From positions 1-64,000 of the forward strand of contig NZ_QICI01000051.1 of NCBI RefSeq assembly GCF_004119445.1: a stretch of DNA of 64,000 bases, read 5' to 3'. How positions within the stretch are numbered: position 1 is the first letter of the stretch; each line of letters begins with the position of its first letter. Below are positions 8,535 to 17,697 of this stretch, in pieces. This stretch comes from Chryseobacterium sp. CH21. Lineage in GTDB: Bacteria > Bacteroidota > Bacteroidia > Flavobacteriales > Weeksellaceae. The position numbers were made by a program, and so were the translations under genes. The notes beneath the pieces were generated by a model. The model was not told the origin of the DNA. It ran no database searches and saw nothing but the letters and a program-made list of their open reading frames with translations.

Positions 8535-9172
8535 ATGAACACTAACATGATTTCAAAAGAAGAAAATATAATATTCGCAGCCGAGAAGCTTTTTGCTGAA
8601 AAGGGGTTCGAAGGAACTTCCACCCGGGAAATCGCAAAGGAGGCTAATGTAAATATCTCTATGATCTCATATTATTTTGGCTCTAAGGAAAAACTTTATG
8701 AGAAATTAGTGGAATACAGAATGAACGAAGGTCAGTTTTTTCAAAAGATCTTTTGGGAAGAACAGATATCAACGAATGGGAGAAGATTGAAAAAGTAATT
8801 GATCAGTTTTCTAACAAGATCAGAACTCAAAAATGTTTTTACAGGATTATGCAGAGAGAGCAGCTGCATACTCAGAATCCTCAGATTATAGAATTTTTGA
8901 AGCAAATTAAAATGGGATTCCTTTCTATGTATTCTCAAATATTGGAAAGTGGTCTTAAAAATGGAATTTTTACCAAAAACCCACCCATTTACCTGCTTCA
9001 TTCCACGGTAAGCGGAACTTTATTTTATGCATTCAATGCGAAGGAAATGTATAAAGAGTTCCTGAATGAAACAGAAGATGAGGAAGCCTTTGATGAAAGA
9101 TACTATACAGAACTTAATAAACACATTAAATACTTACTAAAAGACCTTTTAGGTTATGAAGAGAATAAATAA
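8535..9172 (+). pseudogene. TetR/AcrR family transcriptional regulator, frameshifted
   Basis: The N-terminal half has a classic TetR helix-turn-helix (AEKLFAEKGFEGTSTREIAKEANV, written here only as its ends AEKLF...KEANV, then ISYYFGSKEKLY). The ligand-binding half continues in another frame from LGRTDINEWEK. Adding one T to the T6 run at 8736-8741 restores a continuous 212-residue protein, so either the sequence lacks a base or the repressor is genuinely broken. It is the first gene of an operon with tolC-, emrA- and emrB-like genes and overlaps the tolC start by 17 bases. Loss would be expected to derepress the pump. An operator candidate overlaps its own promoter. Confidence 0.85.
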
Positions 9173-10472
9173 CTCAGTGATTGCATTATCACTATTCGTA
9201 GGAATAGCAAATGCAAATGCTCAGGAGAAAAAAACACTTTCTCTTGACGAAGCTGTGCAGCTGGGAATCCAGAACAGCAAGAATCTCAAGATCGATGCAG
9301 CCAAGATCGAAGAGGCTACAGCTGATCTTCTGGAAGCTAAAAACAGACAGTTACCGGAATTAAAAGTATCCGGAAGCTATATGTATCTTCCTATAAAACC
9401 CAATGTTGATATCAAACTTCCGGGTCTTTCGGGTGGAGCAGGAGGTCCTGAAGTACATCAGGTGCTTTACGGTTCAGCTAACCTTAGTGTTCCCATCTAT
9501 AGCGGTGGAAGAATCAAATATGGTATTCAATCTGCGAAATATTTAGTAGAAGCGTCTAAGCTAAGCACTGAGAACGATAAAATTGCTATTGCTTATAATG
9601 TTGCTCAGGCTTACAATAACTTATTCAAAGCGAATCAGTCCATCAAAGTTTTTGAAGAAAACCTTGCTGCGTCTCAGAAGAGAGATGAAACATTCCTTAA
9701 AATGGAAAACAATGGGTTGATTGCAAGAAATGACAGATTAAAAGCTAATCTTCAGACTTCAAATATTGAACTTCAAATACTGGAAGCTAAGAATAACTAC
9801 AATATTGCCAATATCAATATGGACTTATTGCTGGGGCTTCCTGAAACTACAGAACTTACAGTAGATGAAAACTATATTGAGGAAGGATCAGACGTAAAAC
9901 CTGTTGATTTTTATGTTACTGAAGCCAGAGAAAACCGTAAAGATTTACAGGCTTTGGCACAACAGAGAAAAGCAGCAGAACTGGGATCAAAAGCAGCAAA
10001 AGCAGAAAACTTACCTTCCATCGCATTTACAGGAGGATATGTAGCAGCGGATATTCCCAAATTTCTTACCGTATACAATGCTATCAATGTAGGGATTGGA
10101 GTTTCTTATAATTTATCTAACCTGTGGAAAGAAAATTCTTCATTGAGACAATCTCAGGCAAGAGAAAAACAGCTTGCTGCTACGGATGAATTATTGAATG
10201 ATAACATTAAGCTTGACGTAAACAGAGAATATCAGAATACAGATTACTCAAAAAAGAGAATCGTTGTTTTCGAAAAATCGGCTGAACAGGCGAATGAAAA
10301 TTACAGAATTACAAAAAATAAATACGACAACGGGCTTGCAACCATGACAGAATTACTGGATGCAGATGCAGCTCAGATCGCAGCAAACGTAGGCGTGATC
10401 AATGCTAAGGCAGATGCAGCACTGGCATATAGAAAACTATTACAGACAACAGGAACTTTAACAATTAAATAA
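9156..10472 (+). CDS. TolC family outer-membrane efflux protein
   Basis: Outer-membrane channel of a tripartite drug-efflux pump. The 438-residue protein has a signal peptide (cleaved after ANANA or NAQ). Two repeated long coiled-coil/barrel halves follow, with the typical LSLDEAVQLGIQNSKNLK start, a GGRIKYG turn, and RITKNKYDNGLATMTELLDAD near the C-terminus. Length fits the family (420-490). The ATG overlaps the 3' end of tetR, giving translational coupling. The adaptor and MFS transporter follow, so this pump carries its own channel. Confidence 0.92.
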   Translation: MKRINNSVIALSLFVGIANANAQEKKTLSLDEAVQLGIQNSKNLKIDAAKIEEATADLLEAKNRQLPELKVSGSYMYLPIKPNVDIKLPGLSGGAGGPEVHQVLYGSANLSVPIYSGGRIKYGIQSAKYLVEASKLSTENDKIAIAYNVAQAYNNLFKANQSIKVFEENLAASQKRDETFLKMENNGLIARNDRLKANLQTSNIELQILEAKNNYNIANINMDLLLGLPETTELTVDENYIEEGSDVKPVDFYVTEARENRKDLQALAQQRKAAELGSKAAKAENLPSIAFTGGYVAADIPKFLTVYNAINVGIGVSYNLSNLWKENSSLRQSQAREKQLAATDELLNDNIKLDVNREYQNTDYSKKRIVVFEKSAEQANENYRITKNKYDNGLATMTELLDADAAQIAANVGVINAKADAALAYRKLLQTTGTLTIK

Positions 10473-10488
10473 TCAGATCGAAACCAAA

Positions 10489-11592
10489 ATGGAAAATAAT
10501 AATACACAGGCAGCTGAACCTAAAAAGAAAAAAAGTTTAGTTTTTCCTATCATTTTAGCGGCAGTAGTAATCGGAGGTGGTATCTACGGTTACAGAGCCT
10601 TTACTTACGGACAGTATCATGAAGAGACTGACGATGCTCAGATCGCTTCCAATATGGCACCGGTGATTTCTAAAATCTCAGGGTACGTAGCCCAGGTAAA
10701 AGTAAAAGACAATCAGTTTGTAAAGAAAGGAGATACTTTGGTGATTTTGGATAACAGAGATCAGAAAATGGCTCTTGATCAGGCTCAGGCAGCATTATCT
10801 ACTGCTAAAAGTAATATCTCCAATGCAGAAGCTACTACCACAGCGACTTCAAAAAATATCGGTTCTTCAGAAGCAGCAGTAGTTACAGCTAATGCTCAGA
10901 TAGAAGCAGCAAAAGTAAATGTTTGGAAAACATCTCAGGATTTGAAGAGATATGCCAATCTTGTAAAAGACCACTCTATTACAGAACAGCAGTATGAGCA
11001 GGCTTTAGCAGCAAAACAATCTGCAGACAGACAGTTACAGGTTTTAGTGGATCAGAGAAACCAAATTGCCCAGCAAACTCATATTGCCTCTTCTCAAACA
11101 GCTGCAAGCTCACAGCAAATCAGTGTTGCAGGATCTGTAGCTAAACAAAGAGAAGTAGACGTAGAAAATGCAAAATTGAATTTATCATATACCGTAATCC
11201 TTGCACCAGAAGACGGATACGTTGGAAAAGTACCTACACAGGCAGGTCAGTATCTGCAGGCTGGAGCGCAGTTATTTGCTTTGGTTAAAAATGACCAGAA
11301 ATGGGTTGTAGCCAACTTTAAGGAAACGCAGGTAGATAAAATGGTAGAAGGTCAGAAAGTGAAAATTGAAATTGATGCTTTCCCTGATAAAGAATTTGAA
11401 GGAGTGGTAAGCTCATTCTCTCCGGCTACAGGAGCTACTTTCTCTATTCTTCCTCCGGATAATGCGAGTGGTAACTTCGTAAAAGTAGTTCAGAGACTTC
11501 CTGTAAAAATCGATTTTGTAAATCTTGACAAAAATATTTCGAAAAGATTAAGAACAGGAATGAACGTGAAAGCAGAGGTTGCTTTGAAATAA
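10489..11592 (+). CDS. HlyD/EmrA family membrane-fusion adaptor
   Basis: Periplasmic adaptor linking an inner-membrane MFS pump to TolC. The 367-residue protein has a cytoplasmic basic N-terminus and one transmembrane helix (about residues 16-36). A biotinyl-lipoyl-like domain (ISGYVAQVKVKDNQFVKKGD) follows, then a long alpha-helical hairpin rich in Ala/Gln/Ser, the second lipoyl half (LAPEDGYVGKV) and a beta-barrel (FKETQVDKMVEGQKVKIEID). The C-terminal TGMNVKAEV is typical of EmrA. It starts 16 bases after tolC and precedes the DHA2 transporter, as in emrAB operons. Confidence 0.92.
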   Translation: MENNNTQAAEPKKKKSLVFPIILAAVVIGGGIYGYRAFTYGQYHEETDDAQIASNMAPVISKISGYVAQVKVKDNQFVKKGDTLVILDNRDQKMALDQAQAALSTAKSNISNAEATTTATSKNIGSSEAAVVTANAQIEAAKVNVWKTSQDLKRYANLVKDHSITEQQYEQALAAKQSADRQLQVLVDQRNQIAQQTHIASSQTAASSQQISVAGSVAKQREVDVENAKLNLSYTVILAPEDGYVGKVPTQAGQYLQAGAQLFALVKNDQKWVVANFKETQVDKMVEGQKVKIEIDAFPDKEFEGVVSSFSPATGATFSILPPDNASGNFVKVVQRLPVKIDFVNLDKNISKRLRTGMNVKAEVALK

Positions 11593-11611
11593 CATTTAAA
11601 ATTGTTAAAAG

Positions 11612-11722
11612 TCAATGAATTTCGTTGTCAATAGTGAATCAGCTTTGCTGTCAGTTAAAATGGACTGTTTTAAAATTCACTATTCATTTGCGAAACAAAA
11701 TTCACCGTTGACTTTTTACATC
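11612..11722. repeat. dispersed intergenic repeat (TGCGAAGCAAAATTCAC family), degenerate copy
   Basis: The emrA-emrB gap holds CACTATTCATTTGCGAAACA (within 11680-11710) and a partly inverted counterpart (TGTCAATAGTGAATCAGCTT near 11625). The same words recur near 39330, 40395 and 43835-43935. It splits the operon by 141 bases without an obvious terminator. Confidence 0.6.
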
Positions 11723-11733
11723 GAAAAAAACTT

Positions 11734-13311
11734 ATGCAAGATTCATTAGTAGAATATGGAGCGCGTAGAGTGATCATTACGATTACGGCTATCCTTTGTG
11801 CCCTTCTTGAAATTGTAGACTCCACGATTGTCAATGTTGCCTTGAATGAAATGAAGGGGAATCTTGGATCTACACTTTCAGAAGTGGGATGGGTAATTAC
11901 GGCTTATGCCATTGGTAACGTAATTATAGTACCAATGACGAGCTGGCTTTCCCAGCAGTTTGGACGTAGAAATTACTTTGCGGCATCCATCATTATATTT
12001 ACCATATTTTCATTTTTATGTGGAAATGCGACTAATATCTGGGAACTCGTGTTCTTCAGATTGATGCAGGGAATCGGTGGGGGAGCCTTATTGGTGACTT
12101 CACAAACGATCATTACGGAATCTTATCCGATTGAAAAAAGAAGTATGGCTCAGGCTATTTATGGTCTGGGAGTAATTATCGGTCCTACATTAGGTCCGCC
12201 TCTTGGAGGGTATATCGTTGATAACTTCAGCTGGCCGTATATTTTTTATATTAATATTCCGATTGGAATTGCAGCAACCTTGATGACGCTGCAGTTTGTA
12301 AGAAGTCCGAAATATGCAGAAAAACGTAAAGTCTCGGATGTGGACTGGATTGGAATTGGATTACTGGCAGTAACCGTAGGTTCACTACAGTTTATTCTTG
12401 AGAGAGGTCATGAAGAAGACTGGTTTGCCAGTGGAATGATTGTAGCGTTTACCGTAGCTGCTGTTTTAGGATTTATATTATTCCTTTGGAGGGAACTTAC
12501 CTTTAAATATCCAATTGTTGAACTCAGGGTACTTAAAAATAGTAATTTAAGAATCGGAACCATGATGTCTTTCGTGCTTGGATTTGGATTGTATGGTTCT
12601 ACATTTATCGTTCCTTTATATACCCAGAGTATTTTAGGGTGGACGGCACTTCAGTCTGGAGCATTGATGATTCCTGCGGCATTGACGACGGCCTTTATGA
12701 TGCCTATTATCGGAAGACTATTGGCAAAAGGAGCAAAACAGCAGATTCTGGTTTCATTAGGACTCTTTATCTTCTTTGTTTATAGTTTCTGGGGATATAA
12801 AATTCTGACACCGGATACCAGCAAAGATGCCTTTTTTTGGATGCTGATTGTAAGAGGAGCAGGGTTAGGACTATTGTTTATTCCAATTACCTCTTTGTCA
12901 TTAAGTACTTTGAAAGGACAGGAGATTGGCCAGGGAGCAGCCTTTACAGGGATGATGAGACAGCTGGGAGGATCTTTCGGGATTGCAGCTATCACAACAT
13001 TTATTGCCAATGCAGGCCAGAAATACAGAAATAATCTGATTTCCCATCTGGACGAGAACAGCTTTGATGTTCAGCAGAGACTCGCTTCTCTTAAAGCAAG
13101 TTTTATTGCTAAGGGAATGACTCCTGATGCTGCGATGAATGCAGCTTATAAAATGCTCGATATGTCTGTAACCAAACAGGCAACGGTATTATCTTATATG
13201 GATGTATTTCTTTACCTTGGAATCATATTCCTGATATGTATTCCGTTTATCTTACTCGTAAAAGAAAGAAAGAGCAAAGAAAAAATAGATTTGAGTGAAG
13301 CCATGCACTAA
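11734..13311 (+). CDS. DHA2 family MFS multidrug transporter (EmrB/QacA-like)
   Basis: Proton-driven exporter with 14 predicted transmembrane segments over 525 residues. The N-terminal half carries motif D1-like LEIVDSTIVNVAL, motif A (QQFGRRNYF), motif B (RLMQGIGGGAL) and motif C (GLGVIIGPTLGPPLGG), the antiporter signature of drug:H+ exporters. It completes the TetR/TolC/EmrA/EmrB operon, so drugs or bile-like amphiphiles would be moved across both membranes. The substrate cannot be assigned. A strong terminator follows. Confidence 0.93.
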   Translation: MQDSLVEYGARRVIITITAILCALLEIVDSTIVNVALNEMKGNLGSTLSEVGWVITAYAIGNVIIVPMTSWLSQQFGRRNYFAASIIIFTIFSFLCGNATNIWELVFFRLMQGIGGGALLVTSQTIITESYPIEKRSMAQAIYGLGVIIGPTLGPPLGGYIVDNFSWPYIFYINIPIGIAATLMTLQFVRSPKYAEKRKVSDVDWIGIGLLAVTVGSLQFILERGHEEDWFASGMIVAFTVAAVLGFILFLWRELTFKYPIVELRVLKNSNLRIGTMMSFVLGFGLYGSTFIVPLYTQSILGWTALQSGALMIPAALTTAFMMPIIGRLLAKGAKQQILVSLGLFIFFVYSFWGYKILTPDTSKDAFFWMLIVRGAGLGLLFIPITSLSLSTLKGQEIGQGAAFTGMMRQLGGSFGIAAITTFIANAGQKYRNNLISHLDENSFDVQQRLASLKASFIAKGMTPDAAMNAAYKMLDMSVTKQATVLSYMDVFLYLGIIFLICIPFILLVKERKSKEKIDLSEAMH

Positions 13312-13321
13312 ATTTTAATAT

Positions 13322-13353
13322 AAAAACCTTCGGAATTTTCGAAGGTTTTTTTT
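13322..13353 (+). terminator. rho-independent terminator of the efflux operon
   Basis: Perfect stem AAAAACCTTCG (13322-13332) / CGAAGGTTTTT (13340-13350), 7-base loop, followed by further T. Confidence 0.85.
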
Positions 13354-13701
13354 GTTATTTCTGTTGTAAAATGATAGTATCCAATATCTTTCAGTTTTAT
13401 TTTGTTAAATAAAAAATAATATCACTTGTTGGAGATTTTATTTATTTTTTCTAGCTTTACAATACCAAATGAAAAAATATGAATAGATTCCCTCATTTCT
13501 CTACAGCATTTTCAAAAAGGTTTTACCGGAATATTGAACAAAATCTTTATGTGAAATTCAGTTATTAAGATCAACTTATAGCTGTTTTTTAGCTTGTTTT
13601 TATAAAGGCAATTTTTTAATTTATGAATGCTTTAGAACACTGTCTTTCGCTTCATTATTAAACTAAATCATAATTTCAAAAACACTAATAACTTATTACA
13701 T
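13354..13701. other. AT-rich intergenic region
   Basis: No supported gene. A 29-codon frame starting at the ATG near 13480 is probably chance. The region must include the promoter of the gene at 13702, but no consensus -7 box stands out. Confidence 0.45.
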
Positions 13702-14298
13702 ATGAATCAAATTCAACTGCCGGAAACCTATGTGGCATTATCAGATTTCAGAAAAAATGATGTTTATCTTCCTGAAATGAATCAGGCTCAGATAATTGCA
13801 GATTTCTTTCCCGAAACCTTTCCTGAACTTACCCAGCGACTGTCTGATATTACAGGAGCTTTCTACGGAGGAATGCTCAAACAGATCGGAAAATTTTATG
13901 GAGCAGAAGCTATTGAAGAACTTTCCAGTACTTTTATGTATGATCTGGGATCAAGAATGACCCTCAGGAATCTTGAAGCAAAACCTAATCTGCAGCCAGG
14001 TATTCCAGCTATGGCTAAAATATTGATAGGAGCAGTTTTTACATCCAGTCCCGAATACAACTTTGACTTTAAAGAATTAAATGACTACAAATGTGAAATG
14101 CTGATTAAAGGAGTAGACCGTTACCATAAAATCACCCAAAGTCTGCAAATCGCGGATCTATTGAAGTGGCCGGTTATAAAACCTTTCATACAAGGCATTT
14201 GCGATACTATGGGACTGGATGTTTTACTTGAAATAAAAGTGCTCAAACTTGATCCGGACAGCTCTTGCAGTTATCATGTGCTTGTTTCAGAAAAATAG
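13702..14298 (+). CDS. hypothetical cytosolic protein
   Basis: A 198-residue protein with no signal peptide or membrane segment and mixed alpha/beta composition. The C-terminal half (GVDRYHKITQSLQIADLL, then CDTMGLDVLLEIKVLKLDP) has the feel of a small ligand-binding or hydrolase-like domain, with paired Cys at about 178 and 191. I do not recognise the family. It is an isolated single gene bounded by a terminator. Confidence 0.7.
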   Translation: MNQIQLPETYVALSDFRKNDVYLPEMNQAQIIADFFPETFPELTQRLSDITGAFYGGMLKQIGKFYGAEAIEELSSTFMYDLGSRMTLRNLEAKPNLQPGIPAMAKILIGAVFTSSPEYNFDFKELNDYKCEMLIKGVDRYHKITQSLQIADLLKWPVIKPFIQGICDTMGLDVLLEIKVLKLDPDSSCSYHVLVSEK

Positions 14299-14331
14299 AA
14301 ATAAATATTGAAAATAATAACATCAAATATC

Positions 14332-14363
14332 AGTAGAAGCGGACAATAGTCCGCTTCTACTTT
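14332..14363 (+). terminator. rho-independent terminator
   Basis: Perfect 13-bp stem AGTAGAAGCGGAC (14332-14344) / GTCCGCTTCTACT (14349-14361) with a 4-base loop and short T run, 34 bases after the stop at 14298. Confidence 0.8.
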
Positions 14364-14472
14364 AATAAAACCATAGAGAAAATTCACAATTGAATTTTGC
14401 TTTCCACATGAATGATCAATTATCATAAAAGAATCTCAAACTCTCATATTCTCAAACCCGAATCTCAAATTT

Positions 14473-15486
14473 CTATTCAATCCTCTCTATCCACTCAATA
14501 CCACTTACATCAATTAGTTTTAGCGAGTAAATTTCATTTTTTATAAGCATATCATCAATATCTAATGTCACATCAGCTTTTGCTCCCAAAGGAATTACTA
14601 AACTGTGTTTCCCCGGTTTCACTTTGGCAACATAATGATTTTTTATACTTTCTTTTGGAAGTGTGGAGAGTTTTTTATGATCAAATTCTTTTAAAATATT
14701 TCCGTCTTTGTCCAGAATATGAATACCTATCAGAAAAGAACCGTATACATCAGCACCTTCTGTTCTGTATACTTCAAATTTCAGATCCGAATTATGATGA
14801 AAAATATTTGAAATTTCCAGTTTAGGTTTTACTGATTTATTATGTAGCGTTCCCCAGACTCCTCCATGGAAGTATTGATTGGTAAAAAGGGTTAATCCAA
14901 ATATGATAAATGAACCTACCAGTACAAAAGCCTTTGGATTTGATATAGGGAAATTTCCTGATCCAAGCCATTGAAACCATCCTTTCTGAGTGAAATTTTT
15001 GTTCTTTTTGATGAAATAATAATCCAGAGAATAAGGTCCACTCCCTGTAAGAAAAAGAACAAATCCACCAGCAATTCCTAAGACTCCAATCTGCCATTCA
15101 TCAAGGCAGGTTGTTCCCAGCCAGCCGGAACCTAGTAAAATCCCGAGAGCAAGACTGAAAATTCCTATACTCATCAAACGGGTAAATAATCCAAGAATAA
15201 TGAATAACCCTACAACCGCTTCAACAATGGTGAAAATCATCATAGATCGATGTAAAGCATCCGGATGGGTAACCAGATATTCAATAATAGGTTTTATTCC
15301 GAGGGCATTGGGTAAAAAATGATTGAATTTCTCTCCGATATATCCATTTTCGTCCGGAATAAATTTGTTTTCGAGGATAAGTCTGCGCCAAAATGCAGAA
15401 AAGTAAGTCCATCCGATAACCATTCGGAGAGATAAAGTATATAATCCGGCCATGTCCGATGGCTGGCTGTTTATGGTATGTTTCAT
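14473..15486 (-). CDS. DoxX-family membrane protein, fused DoxD/DoxA (thiosulfate:quinone oxidoreductase-like)
   Basis: The N-terminal ~200 residues form a DoxD-type four-to-five-helix membrane domain (MVIGWTYFSAFWRR at residues 22-35; VEAVVGLFIILGLFTRLMS; LGSGWLGTTC). The C-terminal ~130 residues form a soluble beta-rich DoxA-like domain (KPKLEISNIFHHN to the end). In Acidianus DoxD and DoxA are separate subunits of thiosulfate:quinone oxidoreductase; fused versions are known in Bacteroides. Whether this one oxidises thiosulfate is unproven, as DoxX proteins vary in function. A small secreted protein gene lies upstream on the same strand. Confidence 0.82.
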   Translation of the reverse strand: MKHTINSQPSDMAGLYTLSLRMVIGWTYFSAFWRRLILENKFIPDENGYIGEKFNHFLPNALGIKPIIEYLVTHPDALHRSMMIFTIVEAVVGLFIILGLFTRLMSIGIFSLALGILLGSGWLGTTCLDEWQIGVLGIAGGFVLFLTGSGPYSLDYYFIKKNKNFTQKGWFQWLGSGNFPISNPKAFVLVGSFIIFGLTLFTNQYFHGGVWGTLHNKSVKPKLEISNIFHHNSDLKFEVYRTEGADVYGSFLIGIHILDKDGNILKEFDHKKLSTLPKESIKNHYVAKVKPGKHSLVIPLGAKADVTLDIDDMLIKNEIYSLKLIDVSGIEWIERIE

Positions 15487-15620
15487 TGAAATTAATATTG
15501 TATTGTAAAAAACTGATTTTTAATGAGGCTTAAAAATTTTTAAACCAGATTAAGCTTCAGTCTTTTAAATAGAATATATTTCGGGGGGCTGTTTCCTGTA
15601 GAATGTCCTGAATATTGATT

Positions 15621-15666
15621 GAAAAAAATCTTTTCTTCAACAGGGTTTCCAGTATTTGAAGAAAAG
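15621..15666 (-). terminator. terminator overlapping the stop of the small secreted protein
   Basis: Stem CTTTTCTTCAA (15630-15640) / TTGAAGAAAAG (15656-15666), followed on the minus strand by a T7 tract (15622-15628). The hairpin spans the stop codon at 15637. Confidence 0.65.
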
Positions 15667-15894
15667 CTGGAAAAAAATCTTTGTATTGGTTCTGAACTTT
15701 ATTTTTGAAACCGAAGTTCCCAAGGAAGCAGATGCTGCATCGCAGCTGAAAGAAAGTGATGAGGTCGTTTTTACCTTATTCAGACCGCTGATGTACTGAA
15801 TGTCAAAAATATCAAGAACATTTCTTTTTACAGAACATGGAGACAATGAAAACACCAATACAAGCATCGTAATGATGGCTTTATAGGTTTTCAT
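15637..15894 (-). CDS. small secreted hypothetical protein
   Basis: 85 residues from the ATG at 15894 (MKTYKAIITMLVLVFSLSPC), a hydrophobic N-terminus with a Cys that could be a lipobox (SLSPC). The mature part carries a further SCDAASASLG segment and a hydrophobic C-terminus (FFQLFFKYWKPC) with a final Cys. A start at 15915 would add seven residues that do not belong to a signal peptide. I do not recognise it. It sits between the hydrolase (38 bases upstream) and DoxX gene. Confidence 0.5.
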   Translation of the reverse strand: MKTYKAIITMLVLVFSLSPCSVKRNVLDIFDIQYISGLNKVKTTSSLSFSCDAASASLGTSVSKIKFRTNTKIFFQLFFKYWKPC

Positions 15895-15932
15895 ATGAAC
15901 TCTTGAATTAGGCATGATTACAAAACTACACT

Positions 15933-16846
15933 TTATTTCAATGTAAGCTTAATGAATTGTAAAAAATCATCCTGTTGGTCAACAAATAAGTAGTGAGAAC
16001 AGTTGTCAATAAGCCTGAAATTTTTCTTCCCGACAATATTTTTGAGATCAGCCATCTGTTTTTCTGAAAATATCCCGTCATTCTTACCGTACACTGCAAA
16101 AATGGGAATTCCTTTTTTCGAATATTCTTTAAAATGGAAGTATTATCCAGATTGTTCTGAGACTCATTCTGATAAAATTTAAGAGGAGATTCAGGGTTTC
16201 TTATATTGTTTTTGTAAAATTCACCTGCTTTGTATTCTGTTCTCAGCTTTTTGCTTTCAGAAGTGGGATAGGGCATATCGAAAAATCCAAGTTTTCCTGC
16301 CATGTCATAGCATCTTTTTCGATAAGCTGCAGAATTTTTATCCAGACTTTCTATTTCCAAAATTTCTTTAAGGTGGACAGGATCATTTTTAAAATGTTCT
16401 TTGGCTTGTTTTAAAATATGGTCGTAAGTTTCCTGTTGGGTAAATAAAGCGCCTGCAAGCGTAAGAGTTTTTACCTTCTCAGGAAATTGAGCTGTAAATA
16501 AGGTCCCGATAATTCCGCCAAAGCTGTGGGCAAGAATATTTGCCTTTTTGATGTTGTAAGTTGTGTAAATACTTTTTAAATCCTCAAAACTTTCTTTGAA
16601 TGTCATGGTGGCATTTCCATCTTTTGAACGTCCTTCACCACGCCTGTCATAAACAATCACATAAAATCCTTTATCGGCAAGTTTTTGAGCGGTAGTTCCT
16701 TCAAAGAGGGTCGCGTTTCCACTTGGTCCACCATGAATAAAAATAATAGGAGTGTTTTTCGGGCTTCCATAGGCTTTAGAATACAAATCCTGTGCTTTAA
16801 AGAACATTGAACCTATAATGAAGAGAAGAGAAAACATAAATTTCAT
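15933..16846 (-). pseudogene. secreted alpha/beta-hydrolase, frameshifted near the C-terminus
   Basis: A signal peptide is followed by an alpha/beta-hydrolase fold: oxyanion HGGPSGN (about residues 40-46), YDRRGEGRS, and the nucleophile elbow AHSFGG (Ser about residue 108). This resembles the proline iminopeptidase/esterase group. As written, the frame loses similarity after ILKNIRKK. Adding one base to the T6 run at 16113-16118 restores GIPIFAVYGKNDG with the acid residue and SHYLFVDQ with the catalytic His. It then ends at a stop at 15933, giving 304 residues. The frameshift removes two of three catalytic residues, so the gene is dead or the sequence lacks a base. Confidence 0.8.
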
Positions 16847-16908
16847 GATGCAGCTTTTGAGTTCTCTAAATTACCAAATATTCTTTGATCGGAAAAAATA
16901 AAATAAAG

Positions 16909-17028
16909 GGAATTATGATTACATTTAAAAATTAAAAATCACTACTGATGGATAGTTACCACAGTTCTGGTTTACATTTATACCTTGTAAGTTTTAACTA
17001 AAACAGAAAATGCATTGTAATGAGTTAT
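16909..17028 (+). repeat. duplicated promoter/5' segment, copy 1
   Basis: About 120 bases run from GGAATTATG through ATTTAAAAATT, AATCACTACTGA, CACAGTTCTGGTTTA and AGTTTTAACTAAAA to ATGAGTTAT. They are nearly identical to 17579-17697. The copy includes the first three codons of the gene at 17020. Confidence 0.85.
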
Positions 17029-17442
17029 ATGAAATTGAGTGTTATAAAAATTATTTCTGTTTTATCATTTTTAATGATCTGCAGTGTAGAGAGGGATGAT
17101 CTTCCAGTATTTATTTATATATTTTGGGGATTATTTCAATTTATTAATGATATAGTCTCTTTATCTTTTAGCCAGCATACTATCTTGTGGGAAGGAATTG
17201 CTATAATACCTCTTATAGGAACTTTGTATGTTTTCTTATCAGCAGGAAAATACAAAGACCGGTATCTTATGTTACTTTGTTTTATTGCATTACTGTCAAT
17301 ACTCTTTTCTTTAATGGTTCCTAATATATTTTATAAAGACAGTATATCTAAATTAAGGTTAAGCTTTATCATTCCTTTTCTAATTTTTGTCATTAGTTCT
17401 ATTTACACCCTAATACTGGTTTTTAGAAATAACAAGAAGTAA
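17020..17442 (+). CDS. four-helix membrane protein, unknown
   Basis: 140 residues with about four hydrophobic segments (IKIISVLSFLMIC, FIYIFWGLFQFI, IAIIPLIGTLYVFL, LRLSFIIPFLIFVISSIYTLILVF) and a basic tail (RNNKK). No family recognised. Its first codons (ATGAGTTAT) and 110 bases upstream are a copy of the region preceding tag. The ATG at 17020 is therefore probably the used start, and the two genes may share regulation. AT-rich content and isolated position suggest recent arrival. Confidence 0.6.
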   Translation: MSYMKLSVIKIISVLSFLMICSVERDDLPVFIYIFWGLFQFINDIVSLSFSQHTILWEGIAIIPLIGTLYVFLSAGKYKDRYLMLLCFIALLSILFSLMVPNIFYKDSISKLRLSFIIPFLIFVISSIYTLILVFRNNKK

Positions 17443-17452
17443 AACTCAAGCT

Positions 17453-17480
17453 AAATCCCGGAACTTATCTGGGATTTTTA
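17453..17480 (+). terminator. rho-independent terminator
   Basis: Stem AAATCCCGGA (17453-17462) / TCTGGGATTT (17468-17477), one G-T pair, followed by TTTATTT. Confidence 0.75.
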
Positions 17481-17578
17481 TTTGTACTTTAAAGGAGCTT
17501 CCAACTGTCATTCACAGTGTATGTCATAGACAATAACATGAAATCTTTTTCTCAGAGCAGAAGAAAATTAAATGAATG

Positions 17579-17697
17579 GAATTATGTTTACATTTAAAAA
17601 TTGAAAATCACTACTGACGGACAGTTGTCACAGTTCTGGTTTATATTTATACCTTGAAAGTTTTAACTAAAAAAGAAAATATAGTGTAATGAGTTAT
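17579..17697 (+). repeat. duplicated promoter/5' segment, copy 2 (native to tag?)
   Basis: Direct repeat of 16909-17028, ending in the same ATGAGTTAT that begins tag. The two copies are 670 bases apart and bracket the small membrane gene. Confidence 0.85.
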
